DNA of 64,000 nucleotides from Phycicoccus sp. HDW14 (GTDB lineage Bacteria > Actinomycetota > Actinomycetes > Actinomycetales > Dermatophilaceae), in contig NZ_CP049935.1 in the NCBI RefSeq assembly GCF_011383005.1, forward strand, positions 1,674,001 to 1,738,000, read 5' to 3'. The stretch's first letter is position 1, and each line of letters starts with the position of its first letter. This document shows positions 55,968-64,000 of this stretch, one piece after another. A program made the position numbers and the translations under genes. Under the pieces are notes generated by a model that saw only the letters and a program-made list of their open reading frames with translations, ran no database searches and was not told the DNA's origin.

Positions 55968-56909
55968 TCAGAAGCCCAGGCGCTGCAGCTGCTTGGGGTC
56001 GCGCTGCCAGTCCTTGGCGACCTTGACGTGCAGGTCGAGGTGGACTCGCGTGCCGAGCAGGGCCTCGATGCCGCGCCGGGCGTTCGTGCCGACCTCGCGC
56101 AGCCGCGAGCCGCCCCGCCCGATGACGATGGCCTTCTGGCTGTCGCGCTCGACGAAGACGTGGACGCGCACGTCGAGCATCGGGTCGTCGGCGGGCCGGC
56201 CCTCGCGCGGGACCATCTCGTCGACGACGACGGCCAGGCTGTGCGGCAGCTCGTCGCGGACCCCCTCGAGCGCGGCCTCGCGCACGAGCTCGGCGACCAT
56301 GACGGCCTCCGGCTCGTCGGTGAGCTGGCCGTCCGGGTAGAGCGGCCCGGGCGAGGGCGGCAGGTACCCCGAGAGGACCGAGGCCACGTCGTCGACCTGG
56401 TCGCCGCGGGTGGCCGAGCACGGGACGATCGCGTCCCAGTCGCCGAGCTGGTCGATGGCGATGAGGTGCTCGGCGAGGCGCCCGCGGTCGACCGAGTCCG
56501 ACTTGGTCGCCACCGCGACCACCGGGGTGCGCTTCCCGCGCGGCAGCTCGGCGAGCTCGTTGGCGATGAACTGGTCGCCGGGACCGACCCGTTGGTCGGC
56601 GGGCAGGCAGAAGCCGATGACGTCGACCTCGAGCAACGTCTCGCGGACGAGGTCGTTGAGCCGCTGCCCGAGGAGGGTGCGCGGCCGGTGCAGGCCCGGG
56701 GTGTCGACGAGCACGAGCTGGCTGCGCTCGGTGGTGACGATGCCGCGGATGGTGTGCCGCGTCGTCTGCGGCTTGCTCGACGTGATCGCGACCTTCTGCC
56801 CGACGAGGGCGTTCGTCAGCGTCGACTTGCCGGCGTTGGGGCGGCCGACGAAGCACGCGAAACCCGCGACATAGCCCTCTGCCGCACCGGTGTCCGTGGT
56901 CTCGCTCAT
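55968..56909 (-). CDS. era: GTPase Era
   Basis: 313 residues, ATG start overlapping the upstream membrane-protein stop. 30S assembly GTPase that binds 16S rRNA near its 3' end. G1 GRPNAGKST, G2 region SSKPQTTRHTIRG, G3 VDTPGLHRPR, G4 ATKSD, G5 CSATRGD. The C-terminal KH domain has VHVFVERDSQKAIVIGRGGS and HLDLHVKVAKDWQRDP. Complete. Gene order phoH, ybeY, CBS membrane protein, era is standard in actinobacteria. Confidence 0.97.
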   Translation of the reverse strand: MSETTDTGAAEGYVAGFACFVGRPNAGKSTLTNALVGQKVAITSSKPQTTRHTIRGIVTTERSQLVLVDTPGLHRPRTLLGQRLNDLVRETLLEVDVIGFCLPADQRVGPGDQFIANELAELPRGKRTPVVAVATKSDSVDRGRLAEHLIAIDQLGDWDAIVPCSATRGDQVDDVASVLSGYLPPSPGPLYPDGQLTDEPEAVMVAELVREAALEGVRDELPHSLAVVVDEMVPREGRPADDPMLDVRVHVFVERDSQKAIVIGRGGSRLREVGTNARRGIEALLGTRVHLDLHVKVAKDWQRDPKQLQRLGF

Positions 56910-58197
56910 GACACGCTCTCCTCGAGCTCGTGGTCGTCGGAGGGCTCGGGGCCACCCGCTCGACGAGGACCGTGGCGACGCGGTGGCGCCGCCCGGACAT
57001 CCGTTCCGCCGTGAGGCGCAATCCCCCGACCTCGCAGCTCGACCCGAGGATCGGCACGAGCCCGGTCGCCTTGCCGATGAGGCCGCCGACGGTGTCGACC
57101 TCGTCGTCGTCGAGGTCGACGTCGAAGAGCTCGGCGAGGTCGTCGACGTGCATCGTCGCGGCCACCCGCAGCCGCCCGTCGCCGAGGTCCTCGACCTCGA
57201 CGGCCTCGCGGTCGTACTCGTCGGTGATCTCGCCGACGATCTCCTCGAGGATGTCCTCGATGGTGACGATCCCGGCGGTGCCGCCGTACTCGTCGACGAC
57301 GACGGCCAGGTGCGCCTGCTCGCGCTGCATCTCGCGCATCAGGGCGTCGACCGGCTTGCTGTCGGGCACGAAGCGGACCGGGCGCATCATCGAGGTGACC
57401 GGGAGCGTCGCGGCCGCCGGGTCGGCGTTCATCCGCTCGACGACGTCCTTGAGGTAGAGGACACCGACGACGTCGTCGACGCTCTCGCCGATGACCGGGA
57501 TGCGCGAGTAGCCCGAGCGGATGAAGAGCTTCATCGCCTGCCGGCAGACGCGGTCGTCGTCGATGGCGACCATGTCGGTGCGCGGCACCATCACCTCACG
57601 CGTGAAGGTGTCGCCGAGCTCGAAGACGGAGTGGATCATCTCGCGCTCGTCGGCCTCGATGAGCCGGTTGTCACGGGCGACGTCGACGAGGTCGCGCAGC
57701 TCGGACTCGCTCTCGAACGGCCCGTCGCGGAACCCCTTGCCCGGCGTGACGGCGTTGGTGAGCGCGATGAGCAGGCGCGAGAACGGCCCGAGGACCCGGC
57801 GCAGCCAGATGGCCACGGGCGCCGCGAGCAGCGCCACCCGCGTGCTGTGCTGACGACCCAGCGTGCCCGGCGAGACCCCGACGATGGCGAAGCTGATGAG
57901 CGCCATGACGCCGATGGCGACGAGGAACGGCTGCCACGTGCCCTCGACGAGGGCGACGGCGGCCAGGGTGACCATCACGGCGGCCGTGGACTCGGCGATG
58001 ACCCGCAGGAACGAGAGCACCGAGAGGTAGGCGGCGGTGTCGCCGACGACGCGCACGAGGGCGCGGGCGCCGGGGCGGCCCTCCTCCTCGAGCTCCTCGG
58101 CGCGCACGCGCGACATCCGCTGGAAGGCGGACTCGGCCATCGAGATGAGGAAGGCGACGACGGTGGCGAGCACCGCCGCGACGACGAGCCGGGTCAT
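56906..58197 (-). CDS. Hemolysin-family (CNNM/CorC-type) transporter with CBS domains, frameshifted at C-terminus
   Basis: About 430 residues, ATG start. N-terminal DUF21/CNNM membrane domain of three to four helices (VVAAVLATVVAFLISMAESA, FLVAIGVMALISFAIVGVSP). A CBS pair follows (TREVMVPRTDMVAIDDD, SRIPVIGESVDDVVGVLYLK, HLAVVVDEYGGTAGIVTIED), then the CorC_HlyC C-terminal domain (DDEVDTVGGLIGKATGLVP). The frame breaks at G4 56948-56951. One extra base gives VERVAPEPSDDHELEESVS and a stop overlapping the era start (ATGA). Probably divalent-cation transport or homeostasis. Downstream of ybeY by 13 nt. Confidence 0.9.
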
Positions 58198-58210
58198 GGT
58201 GTCCTCCGGC

Positions 58211-58678
58211 TCAGGCGCCCGGGCGACCGCGGGTCGCGAGGAAGGTGAGCAGCAGCTGGCGCTGCAGCTCGAACATCTCCTTCTCCTCGTCGGCCTCGGC
58301 GTGGTCGAAGCCCAGGAGGTGGAGGATGCCGTGCGTCGTGAGCAGCAGCAGCTCCTCCTCGGTGGCGTGCCCGGCGTCGCGGGCCTGCTTCGCGGCGACC
58401 GTGGGGCACAGCACGATGTCGCCGAGGACGCCCTCCTCGGGCGGCACGCCGTCGCGCCCGGGGCGTAGCTCGTCCATCGGGAAGCTCATGACGTCGGTGG
58501 GGCCGGGCAGGTCCATCCACTGCACGTGGAGGGTCTCCATGGCCGCCTCGTCGACGAGCCGCAGGCAGAGGTCGGCCTGCGGGTGGACCTTCATCTGCGC
58601 GAGGACGTAGCGGGCGCAGGCCACGAGCTCGAGCTCGTCGACCCGGACCTCGGTCTCGTTGAGGACGTCGATGCTCAC
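58211..58678 (-). CDS. ybeY: Endoribonuclease YbeY (rRNA maturation factor)
   Basis: 155 residues, start GTG ([20 protein letters not shown]) overlapping the phoH stop by 4 nt. The single-zinc motif H-x-x-x-H-x-x-x-x-x-H is visible in [30 protein letters not shown] and [17 protein letters not shown] are the other conserved blocks. Acts in 16S rRNA 3' maturation and ribosome quality control. The phoH-ybeY pair is conserved across bacteria. Confidence 0.95.
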   Translation of the reverse strand: MSIDVLNETEVRVDELELVACARYVLAQMKVHPQADLCLRLVDEAAMETLHVQWMDLPGPTDVMSFPMDELRPGRDGVPPEEGVLGDIVLCPTVAAKQARDAGHATEEELLLLTTHGILHLLGFDHAEADEEKEMFELQRQLLLTFLATRGRPGA

Positions 58679-59765
58679 GAGCCGGGCCGGTCCTGGTGCT
58701 CGGTGCGCCGGGGCGCGGTGCGGGCGGGGGCGCGACGAGGGCCCTTCTGCTGCAACGCGTCCCACTTTCCGTAGGCGTCGACGATGTGGCCGACGAGACG
58801 GTGCCGGACGACGTCGACGGCGGTGAGCTCGGAGAAGTGGACGTCGTCGATGTCGCCGAGGATCTCGCGCACGATGCGCAGACCGCTCTGCGTGCCGCCC
58901 GGGAGGTCGACCTGCGTGACGTCGCCGGTGACGACCATCTTCGAGCCGAAGCCGAGGCGGGTGAGGAACATCTTCATCTGCTCGCCGGAGGTGTTCTGCG
59001 CCTCGTCGAGGATGATGAACGCGTCATTGAGCGTCCTACCCCTCATGTAGGCCAGGGGGGCGACCTCGATGGTGCCGGCGGCCATGAGCTTGGGGATCGA
59101 CTCGGGGTCGACCATGTCGTGCAGGGCGTCGTAGAGCGGCCGTAGGTAGGGGTCGATCTTGTCGTTGAGCGTGCCGGGCAGGAACCCCAGCCGCTCCCCG
59201 CCTCGACGGCCGGGCGGGTGAGGATGATGCGGTTGACCTGCTTGGCCTGCAGCGCCGCGACCGCCTTGGCCATCGCGAGGTAGGTCTTGCCGGTGCCGGC
59301 CGGGCCGATGCCGAAGACGATGGTGTTCTCGTCGATGGCGTCAACGTACCGCTTCTGGTTGAGCGTCTTGGGCCGGATGGTGCGCCCGCGGCTGGAGACG
59401 ATGTTCATCGTCAGCACGTCGGCGGGGCGCTCGACGGTCTGGGCGCGCAGCATCTGGATGGAGCGCTCGACGGCGTCGCGGTTCAGCGGCTGGCCGCCGT
59501 CGATGACGTCGAGCAGCTCGTCGAGGAGGCGCTCGACGAGGGCGACCTCGGCGCTGGGGCCCCCGATGTGGAACTCGTTGCCCCGGACGTGGATCTCCAC
59601 CTGCGGGAACTGGCGCTCCATGGTGCGCAGCAGCTCGTCACGGGGGCCGAGGAGGGTGACCATCTGCACGTCCGCGGGGATGGCCACGGTGTGCTGCGGC
59701 ACGTGCGGGTGCGAGGCGGCGGGGCCGGTGGGCGTGGCGGGCTCGTCGGTATGGGCGTCAGACAT
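58675..59765 (-). CDS. phoH: PhoH family protein, frameshifted
   Basis: About 363 residues, ATG start. RNA-helicase-like P-loop ATPase. An N-terminal domain ([20 protein letters not shown]) is followed by [20 protein letters not shown], Walker [17 protein letters not shown], and [14 protein letters not shown]. The frame breaks at C4 59195-59198; one extra base continues [20 protein letters not shown], Walker [21 protein letters not shown] and [20 protein letters not shown]. Overlaps ybeY. The function is tied to RNA metabolism, but the detailed role is unsettled. Confidence 0.92.
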
Positions 59766-59820
59766 CGTGCGCCCAGTCTACGGTCCGCGGCCGACACCGG
59801 TCATCCGAGATCCGGGCCGG

Positions 59821-60168
59821 TCAGCCGGGCGGCCAGGTCAGCTCGCGGCCCCCGATGACGTGCACGTGGGCGTGGAAGACGGTCTGCTGCGCGGCGGCCC
59901 CGGTGTTCGCGGCGAGGCGGTACCCGGGCAGCCCGTCGCCCTCGGCCACCGCCGCGGCGAGGGTGACGACGTCCGCGAGCTCGTCGGGGGCCGCTGCCGC
60001 GAGGGACGCGACGTCGGGCACGTGCCGGCGCGGGATGACCAGCGCGTGCGTGGGCGCCTGCGGGCTGATGTCGCGGAAGGCCAGCGAGTGCTCGGTCTCG
60101 GCGACGACGTCGGCCGGCACCTCACCGGCGACGATCCGGCAGAAGAGGCAGTCCTGGGTCTCGCTCAT
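59821..60168 (-). CDS. HIT family (Hint-type) nucleotide hydrolase
   Basis: 115 residues, ATG start. DCLFCRIVAGEVPADVVAET has the Cys pair of the zinc-type Hint proteins, LVIPRRHVPDVASLA follows, and the histidine triad is FHAHVHVIGGREL. It hydrolyses nucleoside phosphoramidates or adenylylated compounds. Sits 55 nt upstream of phoH on the same strand, a typical actinobacterial position. Confidence 0.93.
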   Translation of the reverse strand: MSETQDCLFCRIVAGEVPADVVAETEHSLAFRDISPQAPTHALVIPRRHVPDVASLAAAAPDELADVVTLAAAVAEGDGLPGYRLAANTGAAAQQTVFHAHVHVIGGRELTWPPG

Positions 60169-60255
60169 CCCCCGACCCTAGGCCCGGTGCGCGGTCGGCG
60201 GGGCCCTGTCGGAGGGCGGTGCTGGACTGTGGGCTCCGACGACGAGGAGACGACG

Positions 60256-60693
60256 ATGACGGTGCGCTGGACGCTGACGATCGACTGCGTGGACGCCCCG
60301 GGGGTCGCTCGCTTCTGGAAGGAGGCGCTCGGCTACGTCGACGCCCCGCCGCCCACGGGGTTCGCGACGTGGGAGGAGTGGTTCGAGGCCTTCGAGGTGC
60401 CCGAGTCCGAGCGTGACGACGGCGCCTCGCTCGTCGACCCCGACGGCGTGCTGCCGCAGGTCACCTTCCTCGCCGTCCCCGAGCCCAAGGTGGCCAAGAA
60501 CCGGGTGCACCTCGACCTCCAGGTGGGCGGCGGGCGGCACCGGCCCGCCGACGAGCGCCGGGCGGCCATCGCGGCCACCGTTGAGCGGCTCGTGGCGGCC
60601 GGGGGCACGGTCCTCGCCGAGCACGAGATCGCAGGCTCGCTCGACCACGTCGTCGTCGCCGACCCCGAGGGCAACGAGCTCTGCGTCGTCTGA
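60256..60693 (+). CDS. VOC family (glyoxalase-like) protein
   Basis: 145 residues, ATG start with GAGGAG seven bases upstream. Glyoxalase-like fold: TIDCVDAPGVARFWKEALGY, GFATWEEWFEAFEVPESERD, RVHLDLQVGGGRHRPADERR, then DHVVVADPEGNELCVV. The HLDLQV and the C-terminal D-P-E-G-N-E-L-C-V motif are typical of actinobacterial pterin-4a-carbinolamine-dehydratase-associated glyoxalase-like proteins. Function unknown. Lone plus-strand gene between HIT and rsmE. Confidence 0.87.
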   Translation: MTVRWTLTIDCVDAPGVARFWKEALGYVDAPPPTGFATWEEWFEAFEVPESERDDGASLVDPDGVLPQVTFLAVPEPKVAKNRVHLDLQVGGGRHRPADERRAAIAATVERLVAAGGTVLAEHEIAGSLDHVVVADPEGNELCVV

Positions 60694-60772
60694 CCCGGCT
60701 CGCGAGCCGCCTCGGGTCGTCCCGAGCCCTCCCGGCTCGGCTCGCGACGGCCGCACCCGGCTCGCGAGCCGC
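60693..60772. repeat. Duplicated palindrome block between convergent genes
   Basis: An 18-nt sequence, ACCCGGCTCGCGAGCCGC, occurs exactly at 60693-60710 and 60755-60772; each copy contains the perfect palindrome GGCTCGCGAGCC. A related CCCGGCTCGGCTCGCGA lies between. The block fills most of the 96-nt space between the VOC gene and the convergent rsmE and probably terminates both. Confidence 0.7.
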
Positions 60773-60789
60773 GTCGGCGTTCGTCCGCG

Positions 60790-61533
60790 TCAGCGCCAGC
60801 GGGAGACGGCGCTCAGCACTGCCAGGGCGGCCGGCCCGGCGCTCGAGGCGCGCAGCACGGTCGGCCCGAGGCGCACCGTCCGGGCCCCGACGGCCTCCAG
60901 CGCGGCGACCTCCTCGGGGGTGATGCCGCCCTCCGGCCCCACGACCACGAGCACGTCACCGGCGTCCGGCAGCACCACCCCGGCGAGTGGCTCGGCGGCG
61001 TCCTCGTGCAGGACGAGGACCAGCGCGGCCTCCCGCGCCCGGGCCACCACGTCGGTCGTGCTCGCCGTCGCCCCGAGCACCGGGCGGCGGGTCCGGCGGG
61101 ACTGCTTGGTGGCCGCGACGAGCACGGCGTCCCACTTCCGCCGGGCCTTCTCGCCGCGCTCCCCGCGCCACTGGACGATGCTGCGGGCCGCCTGCCACGG
61201 GACGACCTCGTCGACCCCGCACTCGGTGGCGGCCTCGACGGCCTGGTCGTCGCGGTCGCCCTTGGCGAGGGCCTGCACGAGGACGAACCGCGGGCTGGGC
61301 TCGGGCTCGTCGCGCACGACCTCGACCCGCACGTCGAGCACGTCACGCTCGGCGGCGACCACCTCGCCCTCGACCGAACGCCCCCCACCGTCGGCGAGCA
61401 CGACCCGCTCCCCCGCCCGGGTGCGCCGCACAGCCACGGCGTGCCGCCCCTCGGGCCCGTCGAGCCGGACGACACCGCCGACGACGGACGACGACAGCGC
61501 CCCGGGCTCGAGGAGGTACACGGGCAGGGTCAT
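60790..61533 (-). CDS. rsmE: 16S rRNA (uracil(1498)-N(3))-methyltransferase
   Basis: 247 residues, ATG start. SPOUT/TrmD-fold methyltransferase acting on 30S rRNA. N-terminal PUA-like part (HAVAVRRTRAGERVVLADGG), then RFVLVQALAKGDRDDQAVEA, ATECGVDEVVPWQAARSIVQ, and the knot motifs VVVGPEGGITPEEVAALEAV and LGPTVLRASSAGPAALAVLS, which bind SAM. Follows dnaJ by 17 nt in the hrcA-dnaJ-rsmE operon, the usual actinobacterial order. Confidence 0.95.
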   Translation of the reverse strand: MTLPVYLLEPGALSSSVVGGVVRLDGPEGRHAVAVRRTRAGERVVLADGGGRSVEGEVVAAERDVLDVRVEVVRDEPEPSPRFVLVQALAKGDRDDQAVEAATECGVDEVVPWQAARSIVQWRGERGEKARRKWDAVLVAATKQSRRTRRPVLGATASTTDVVARAREAALVLVLHEDAAEPLAGVVLPDAGDVLVVVGPEGGITPEEVAALEAVGARTVRLGPTVLRASSAGPAALAVLSAVSRWR

Positions 61534-61550
61534 CGTGGGGTGCCCCGGGG

Positions 61551-62677
61551 TCAGCGGGCCTTGAAGGCGTCGCGCAGCTTACCGAACAGCGTGCCCTCGG
61601 TGGGGTTCGCGACCCGGCCCTCGGGACGTTCCTCGCCGCGGGCGGTGGCCAGCCGGCGCAGCAGCTCCTCCTGCTCGGCGTCGAGCTTGGTCGGCGTCTG
61701 GACCATCGTGTGGACGACGACGTCGCCGCGCCCCCCGCCGCGGAGGTGGGTGACGCCGAGCTGGCGCAGGGTGATGGTGTCGCCGGACTGCGCGCCCCGC
61801 TTGATGTCGAGCTCGCGGGGGCCGTCGAAGGTGTCCATCGACAGGGTCGCCCCGAGCGCGGCGGCGGTCATCGGGACCTCGATGGTGGCGTGCAGGTCGT
61901 CGCCGCGGCGCTGGAACACCGGGTGCCGGCGGACGGCGACCTCGACGTACAGGTCACCGGCGGGCCCGGCTCCGTGGCCGACCTCGCCCTCTCCGGCGAG
62001 CTGGATGCGCGTGCCGGTGTCGACACCGGCCGGCACCTTGAGGGTGAGGGTACGGCGGGTGCGGACCCGGCCGTCGCCGCTGCACTCGTAGCAGGGGTCG
62101 GTGATGATCTCGCCGAAGCCCTGGCACGTCATGCACGGTCGCGTGGTCATCACCTGGCCGAGGAAGCTGCGCTGCACCTGCCGGATCTCGCCGCGGCCCT
62201 CGCAGACGTCGCAGGTGCGGGCGCCGGTGCCGGGCTGCCGGCCGTCGCCGTGGCAGGTGCCGCAGGCCACCGCGGTGTCGACGGTCAGCTCCTTCTCGCC
62301 ACCGAAGACGGCGTCGCCGAGGTCGATGTCGAGGCGGACGAGGGCGTCCTGGCCGCGGGTCATCCGCGAGCGCGGGCCGGCCGAGCCGCCGGGGCCTGGC
62401 CGCCGAAGAAGGCGTCCATGATGTCGCTGAACGAGAAGCCCTGGCCGAAGCTCGCGGCGCCGTTGGAGTAGGGGTCGGCGCCCATGTCGTAGGAGCGGCG
62501 CTTGTCGGCGTCGGAGAGCACGTCGTAGGCCTGGGAGACCTTCTTGAACTGCTCCTCGGCCTCCTCGCCCGGGTTGACGTCGGGGTGCAGGCGGCGGGCC
62601 GCCCGGCGGTAGGCGCGCTTGATGTCCTCGGCGCTCGCGTCGCGCGCGACCCCGAGGTCGGCGTAGTAGTCGTTCAC
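61551..62677 (-). CDS. dnaJ: Chaperone protein DnaJ, frameshifted
   Basis: About 375 residues, start ATG-type codon at 62677 ([20 protein letters not shown]). J-domain with HPD in [16 protein letters not shown], then the G/F-rich linker. The frame breaks in the linker at the C pair 62389-62390; one extra base gives [20 protein letters not shown]. Four zinc repeats are intact: [24 protein letters not shown] and CYECSGDG. Two beta-barrel substrate domains follow, ending [14 protein letters not shown]. This is the HrcA-linked DnaJ2 type. DnaK co-chaperone. The indel is most likely technical. Confidence 0.93.
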
Positions 62678-62715
62678 GGGTGGAAGGTCCTCCGTGGGTC
62701 GGCGGGTGGCTCGCC

Positions 62716-63747
62716 TCAGTCGGCGAGGATGCGGGAGACGTACGTGGCGACGGCGCGCACGGCGGCCATCGTCGAGGGGTAGTCCATGCGGGTCGGGCCG
62801 ACGACCCCGAGGCCGGCGACGAGGTCGGACCCGGCGCCGTAGCCCGTCGTGACCATCGACGTCGACTGGAGCCCGGCGTACGGGTTCTCGTGCCCGATGC
62901 GCACCGCGAGGGTGCCGCCCTGCTCGGCGACGGTGCCGAGCAGGCGCAGCAGCACGACGTGCTCCTCGAGGGCCTCGAGCACCGGGCCGATGCTCTGGGT
63001 GAAGTCGGCGCCGGCGCGCGCGAGGTTGGCCGTGCCGGCGAGGACGACGCGCTCCTCGCGCTCCTCGACGAGGGAGTCCTCGAGCGCGGTGACGACGGCG
63101 CGACAGACCTCGCGCACGGTCGGGTCGAGCCGGTCGGGCACGGACGCGAGCTCGGTGGAGGCGTCGGCGAGCACCCGCCCGCCGGTGGCCGCGTTGAGCT
63201 CGGTGCGCAGGGTGGCCAGGGTGGCCTCGCCGTCGTCGGTGAGCAGGTCGGTGCCGACGTCGACGACCCGCTGCTCGACCCGCCCGGTCGTGGTGATGAG
63301 CACGACGAGCAGCCGCGGCCCGCCGATGGGCACGAGCTCGACGTGGCGCACCGAGGAGCGCGACAGCGACGGGTACTGGACGACCGCCACCTGCCGGGTG
63401 AGGGACGCCAGCAGGCGCACGGTGCGGTCGACGACGTCGTCGAGGTCGACGGCCCCCTCGAGCAGGTGCCCGATGGCGCGCTGCTCGGCGGGGCTCATCG
63501 GCTTGACCTGCGAGAGGCGGTCGACGAAGACCCGGTAGCCGGCGTCGGTGGGGATGCGGCCGGCGCTCGTGTGCGGAGCGGCGATCAGCCCCTCCTCCTC
63601 GAGCGCGGCCATGTCGTTGCGGACGGTCGCGGCCGACACCCCGAGCTGGTGGCGGTCGAGCAGGGCCTTGGAGCCGACGGGCTCGGAGGTCTGCACGTAG
63701 TCCTGGACGATGGCCCGCAGGACACGCAGGCGACGGTCCTCGCTCAT
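62716..63747 (-). CDS. hrcA: Heat-inducible transcription repressor HrcA
   Basis: 343 residues, ATG at 63747 with GGAGGTGG upstream. Winged-helix N-terminus: [73 protein letters not shown]. The C-terminal GAF-like part ([20 protein letters not shown]) is normal. It represses its own operon through the CIRCE element 47 bp upstream (63794-63820); GroEL normally modulates its activity. Confidence 0.96.
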   Translation of the reverse strand: MSEDRRLRVLRAIVQDYVQTSEPVGSKALLDRHQLGVSAATVRNDMAALEEEGLIAAPHTSAGRIPTDAGYRVFVDRLSQVKPMSPAEQRAIGHLLEGAVDLDDVVDRTVRLLASLTRQVAVVQYPSLSRSSVRHVELVPIGGPRLLVVLITTTGRVEQRVVDVGTDLLTDDGEATLATLRTELNAATGGRVLADASTELASVPDRLDPTVREVCRAVVTALEDSLVEEREERVVLAGTANLARAGADFTQSIGPVLEALEEHVVLLRLLGTVAEQGGTLAVRIGHENPYAGLQSTSMVTTGYGAGSDLVAGLGVVGPTRMDYPSTMAAVRAVATYVSRILAD

Positions 63748-63793
63748 CGGGTCCACCTCCGGGCGCTCGTCGGGTCGGGTCGGCGGCGGGGGG

Positions 63794-63820
63794 TTGGCAC
63801 TCTCGCCGTCAGAGTGCCAA
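63794..63820. promoter_or_regulatory. CIRCE element (HrcA operator)
   Basis: TTGGCACTC and GAGTGCCAA, exact 9-nt inverted arms separated by 9 nt, lie in the divergent spacer between hrcA and the DUF3097 gene. This is the CIRCE consensus with a G-C pair replacing the usual A-T at the third position of each arm. Confidence 0.95.
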
Positions 63821-63914
63821 TCCTACGTGTTCGGGCCGCCTCGCGCGAAAGCCGGAGCCGGGCGAGGCGCGCCGGTCCGCGGCCGGGCGGCCCCGGCGGG
63901 CTAGCCTCGCCGCC

Positions 63915-64000
63915 GTGACGGACAGGTACGGCGCCGACGTGCTCTCGGGCGACTGGAGGAAGCCCCCGCGCGGGCGCTCGGTCGAGCTGCCCGCCGAGAC
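63915..64000 (+). CDS. DUF3097 family protein, 5' fragment
   Basis: Only the first 28 codons are in the window. GTG start; the N-terminus VTDRYGADVLSGDWRKPPRG, then RSVELPAE, fits the start of actinobacterial DUF3097 proteins, which are commonly encoded next to hrcA. The frame is open to the window edge. Function unknown. It lies divergent to hrcA, with CIRCE between them, so heat control from the same operator is possible. Confidence 0.7.
   Translation, partial: MTDRYGADVLSGDWRKPPRGRSVELPAE

Noticed and set aside
61551-62677. Two separate genes for J-domain and zinc-finger parts of DnaJ
   Set aside because: Both halves are standard for one DnaJ, and one inserted base in the Gly-rich linker joins them.

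Overview
This window is very GC-rich DNA with a housekeeping gene order typical of high-GC Actinobacteria: dnaG beside a dgt-type triphosphohydrolase; glyS, znu/zur, uppS and recO; leuA; then era, a CBS-domain membrane protein, ybeY, phoH, rsmE, dnaJ and hrcA. Many starts are GTG, 4-nt GTGA overlaps are common, and there is a CIRCE element and an actinobacterial DUF3097 gene. A member of Micrococcales, perhaps of the Intrasporangiaceae/Dermatophilaceae group, is my best inference. There are no rRNA genes, insertion sequences, phage genes or CRISPR arrays; one tRNA-Asn(GTT) is present.

Layout. 1-8.5 kb: cell-surface galactofuran-type glycan locus. A tightly overlapping minus-strand operon runs GT2, UDP-galactopyranose mutase, GlfT2-like transferase, ABC-2 permease, ABC ATPase and a large DUF6541-like membrane protein, with a divergent GlfT1-like gene. 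8.5-16 kb: FAD oxidoreductase, a small secreted protein, a cupin, a gluABCD-type amino-acid ABC transporter and a secreted GH16 enzyme with four C-terminal repeats. 16-23.6 kb: tRNA-Asn, dnaG, dgt, a YdeI-like protein, an AbiEi/DUF559-type gene flanked by two hairpin repeats, and dusB. 23.6-30.8 kb: hydrolase, rhodanese, a sigma-like/TM/propeller fusion divergent from a repeat-rich protein, and glyS. 31-34.4 kb: zinc uptake znuACB-zur under a palindromic Zur-type box. 34.4-38.4 kb: uppS, recO and a divergent alkA/alkB repair pair. 38.4-45.6 kb: leuA with a Leu-codon leader peptide, a PfkB kinase, ACC deaminase, acetyltransferases and an acyl-CoA-binding protein. 45.6-52.2 kb: a TetR gene with a perfect operator-like palindrome, asd, and a 1463-residue patatin-like membrane protein. 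52.5-56 kb: a tandem array of five paralogous LuxR-type HTH regulators. 56-64 kb: era through hrcA.

A pervasive feature is frame disruption. I find 19 places, in 17 genes, where family continuity moves to another frame, and in every case adding one base to a short G/C run restores one continuous protein. Several affected genes are housekeeping genes (dnaJ, phoH, dusB, znuC). The simplest reading is base-calling or assembly error, so I annotate these as full-length genes with a frameshift rather than as pseudogenes.

The most interesting unexplained elements are the five-gene HTH array (52506-55949), the AbiEi/DUF559 gene bracketed by covarying hairpins (20974-22074), the leuA leader peptide (41806-41850), and the sigma-like/propeller fusion (25270-27066).
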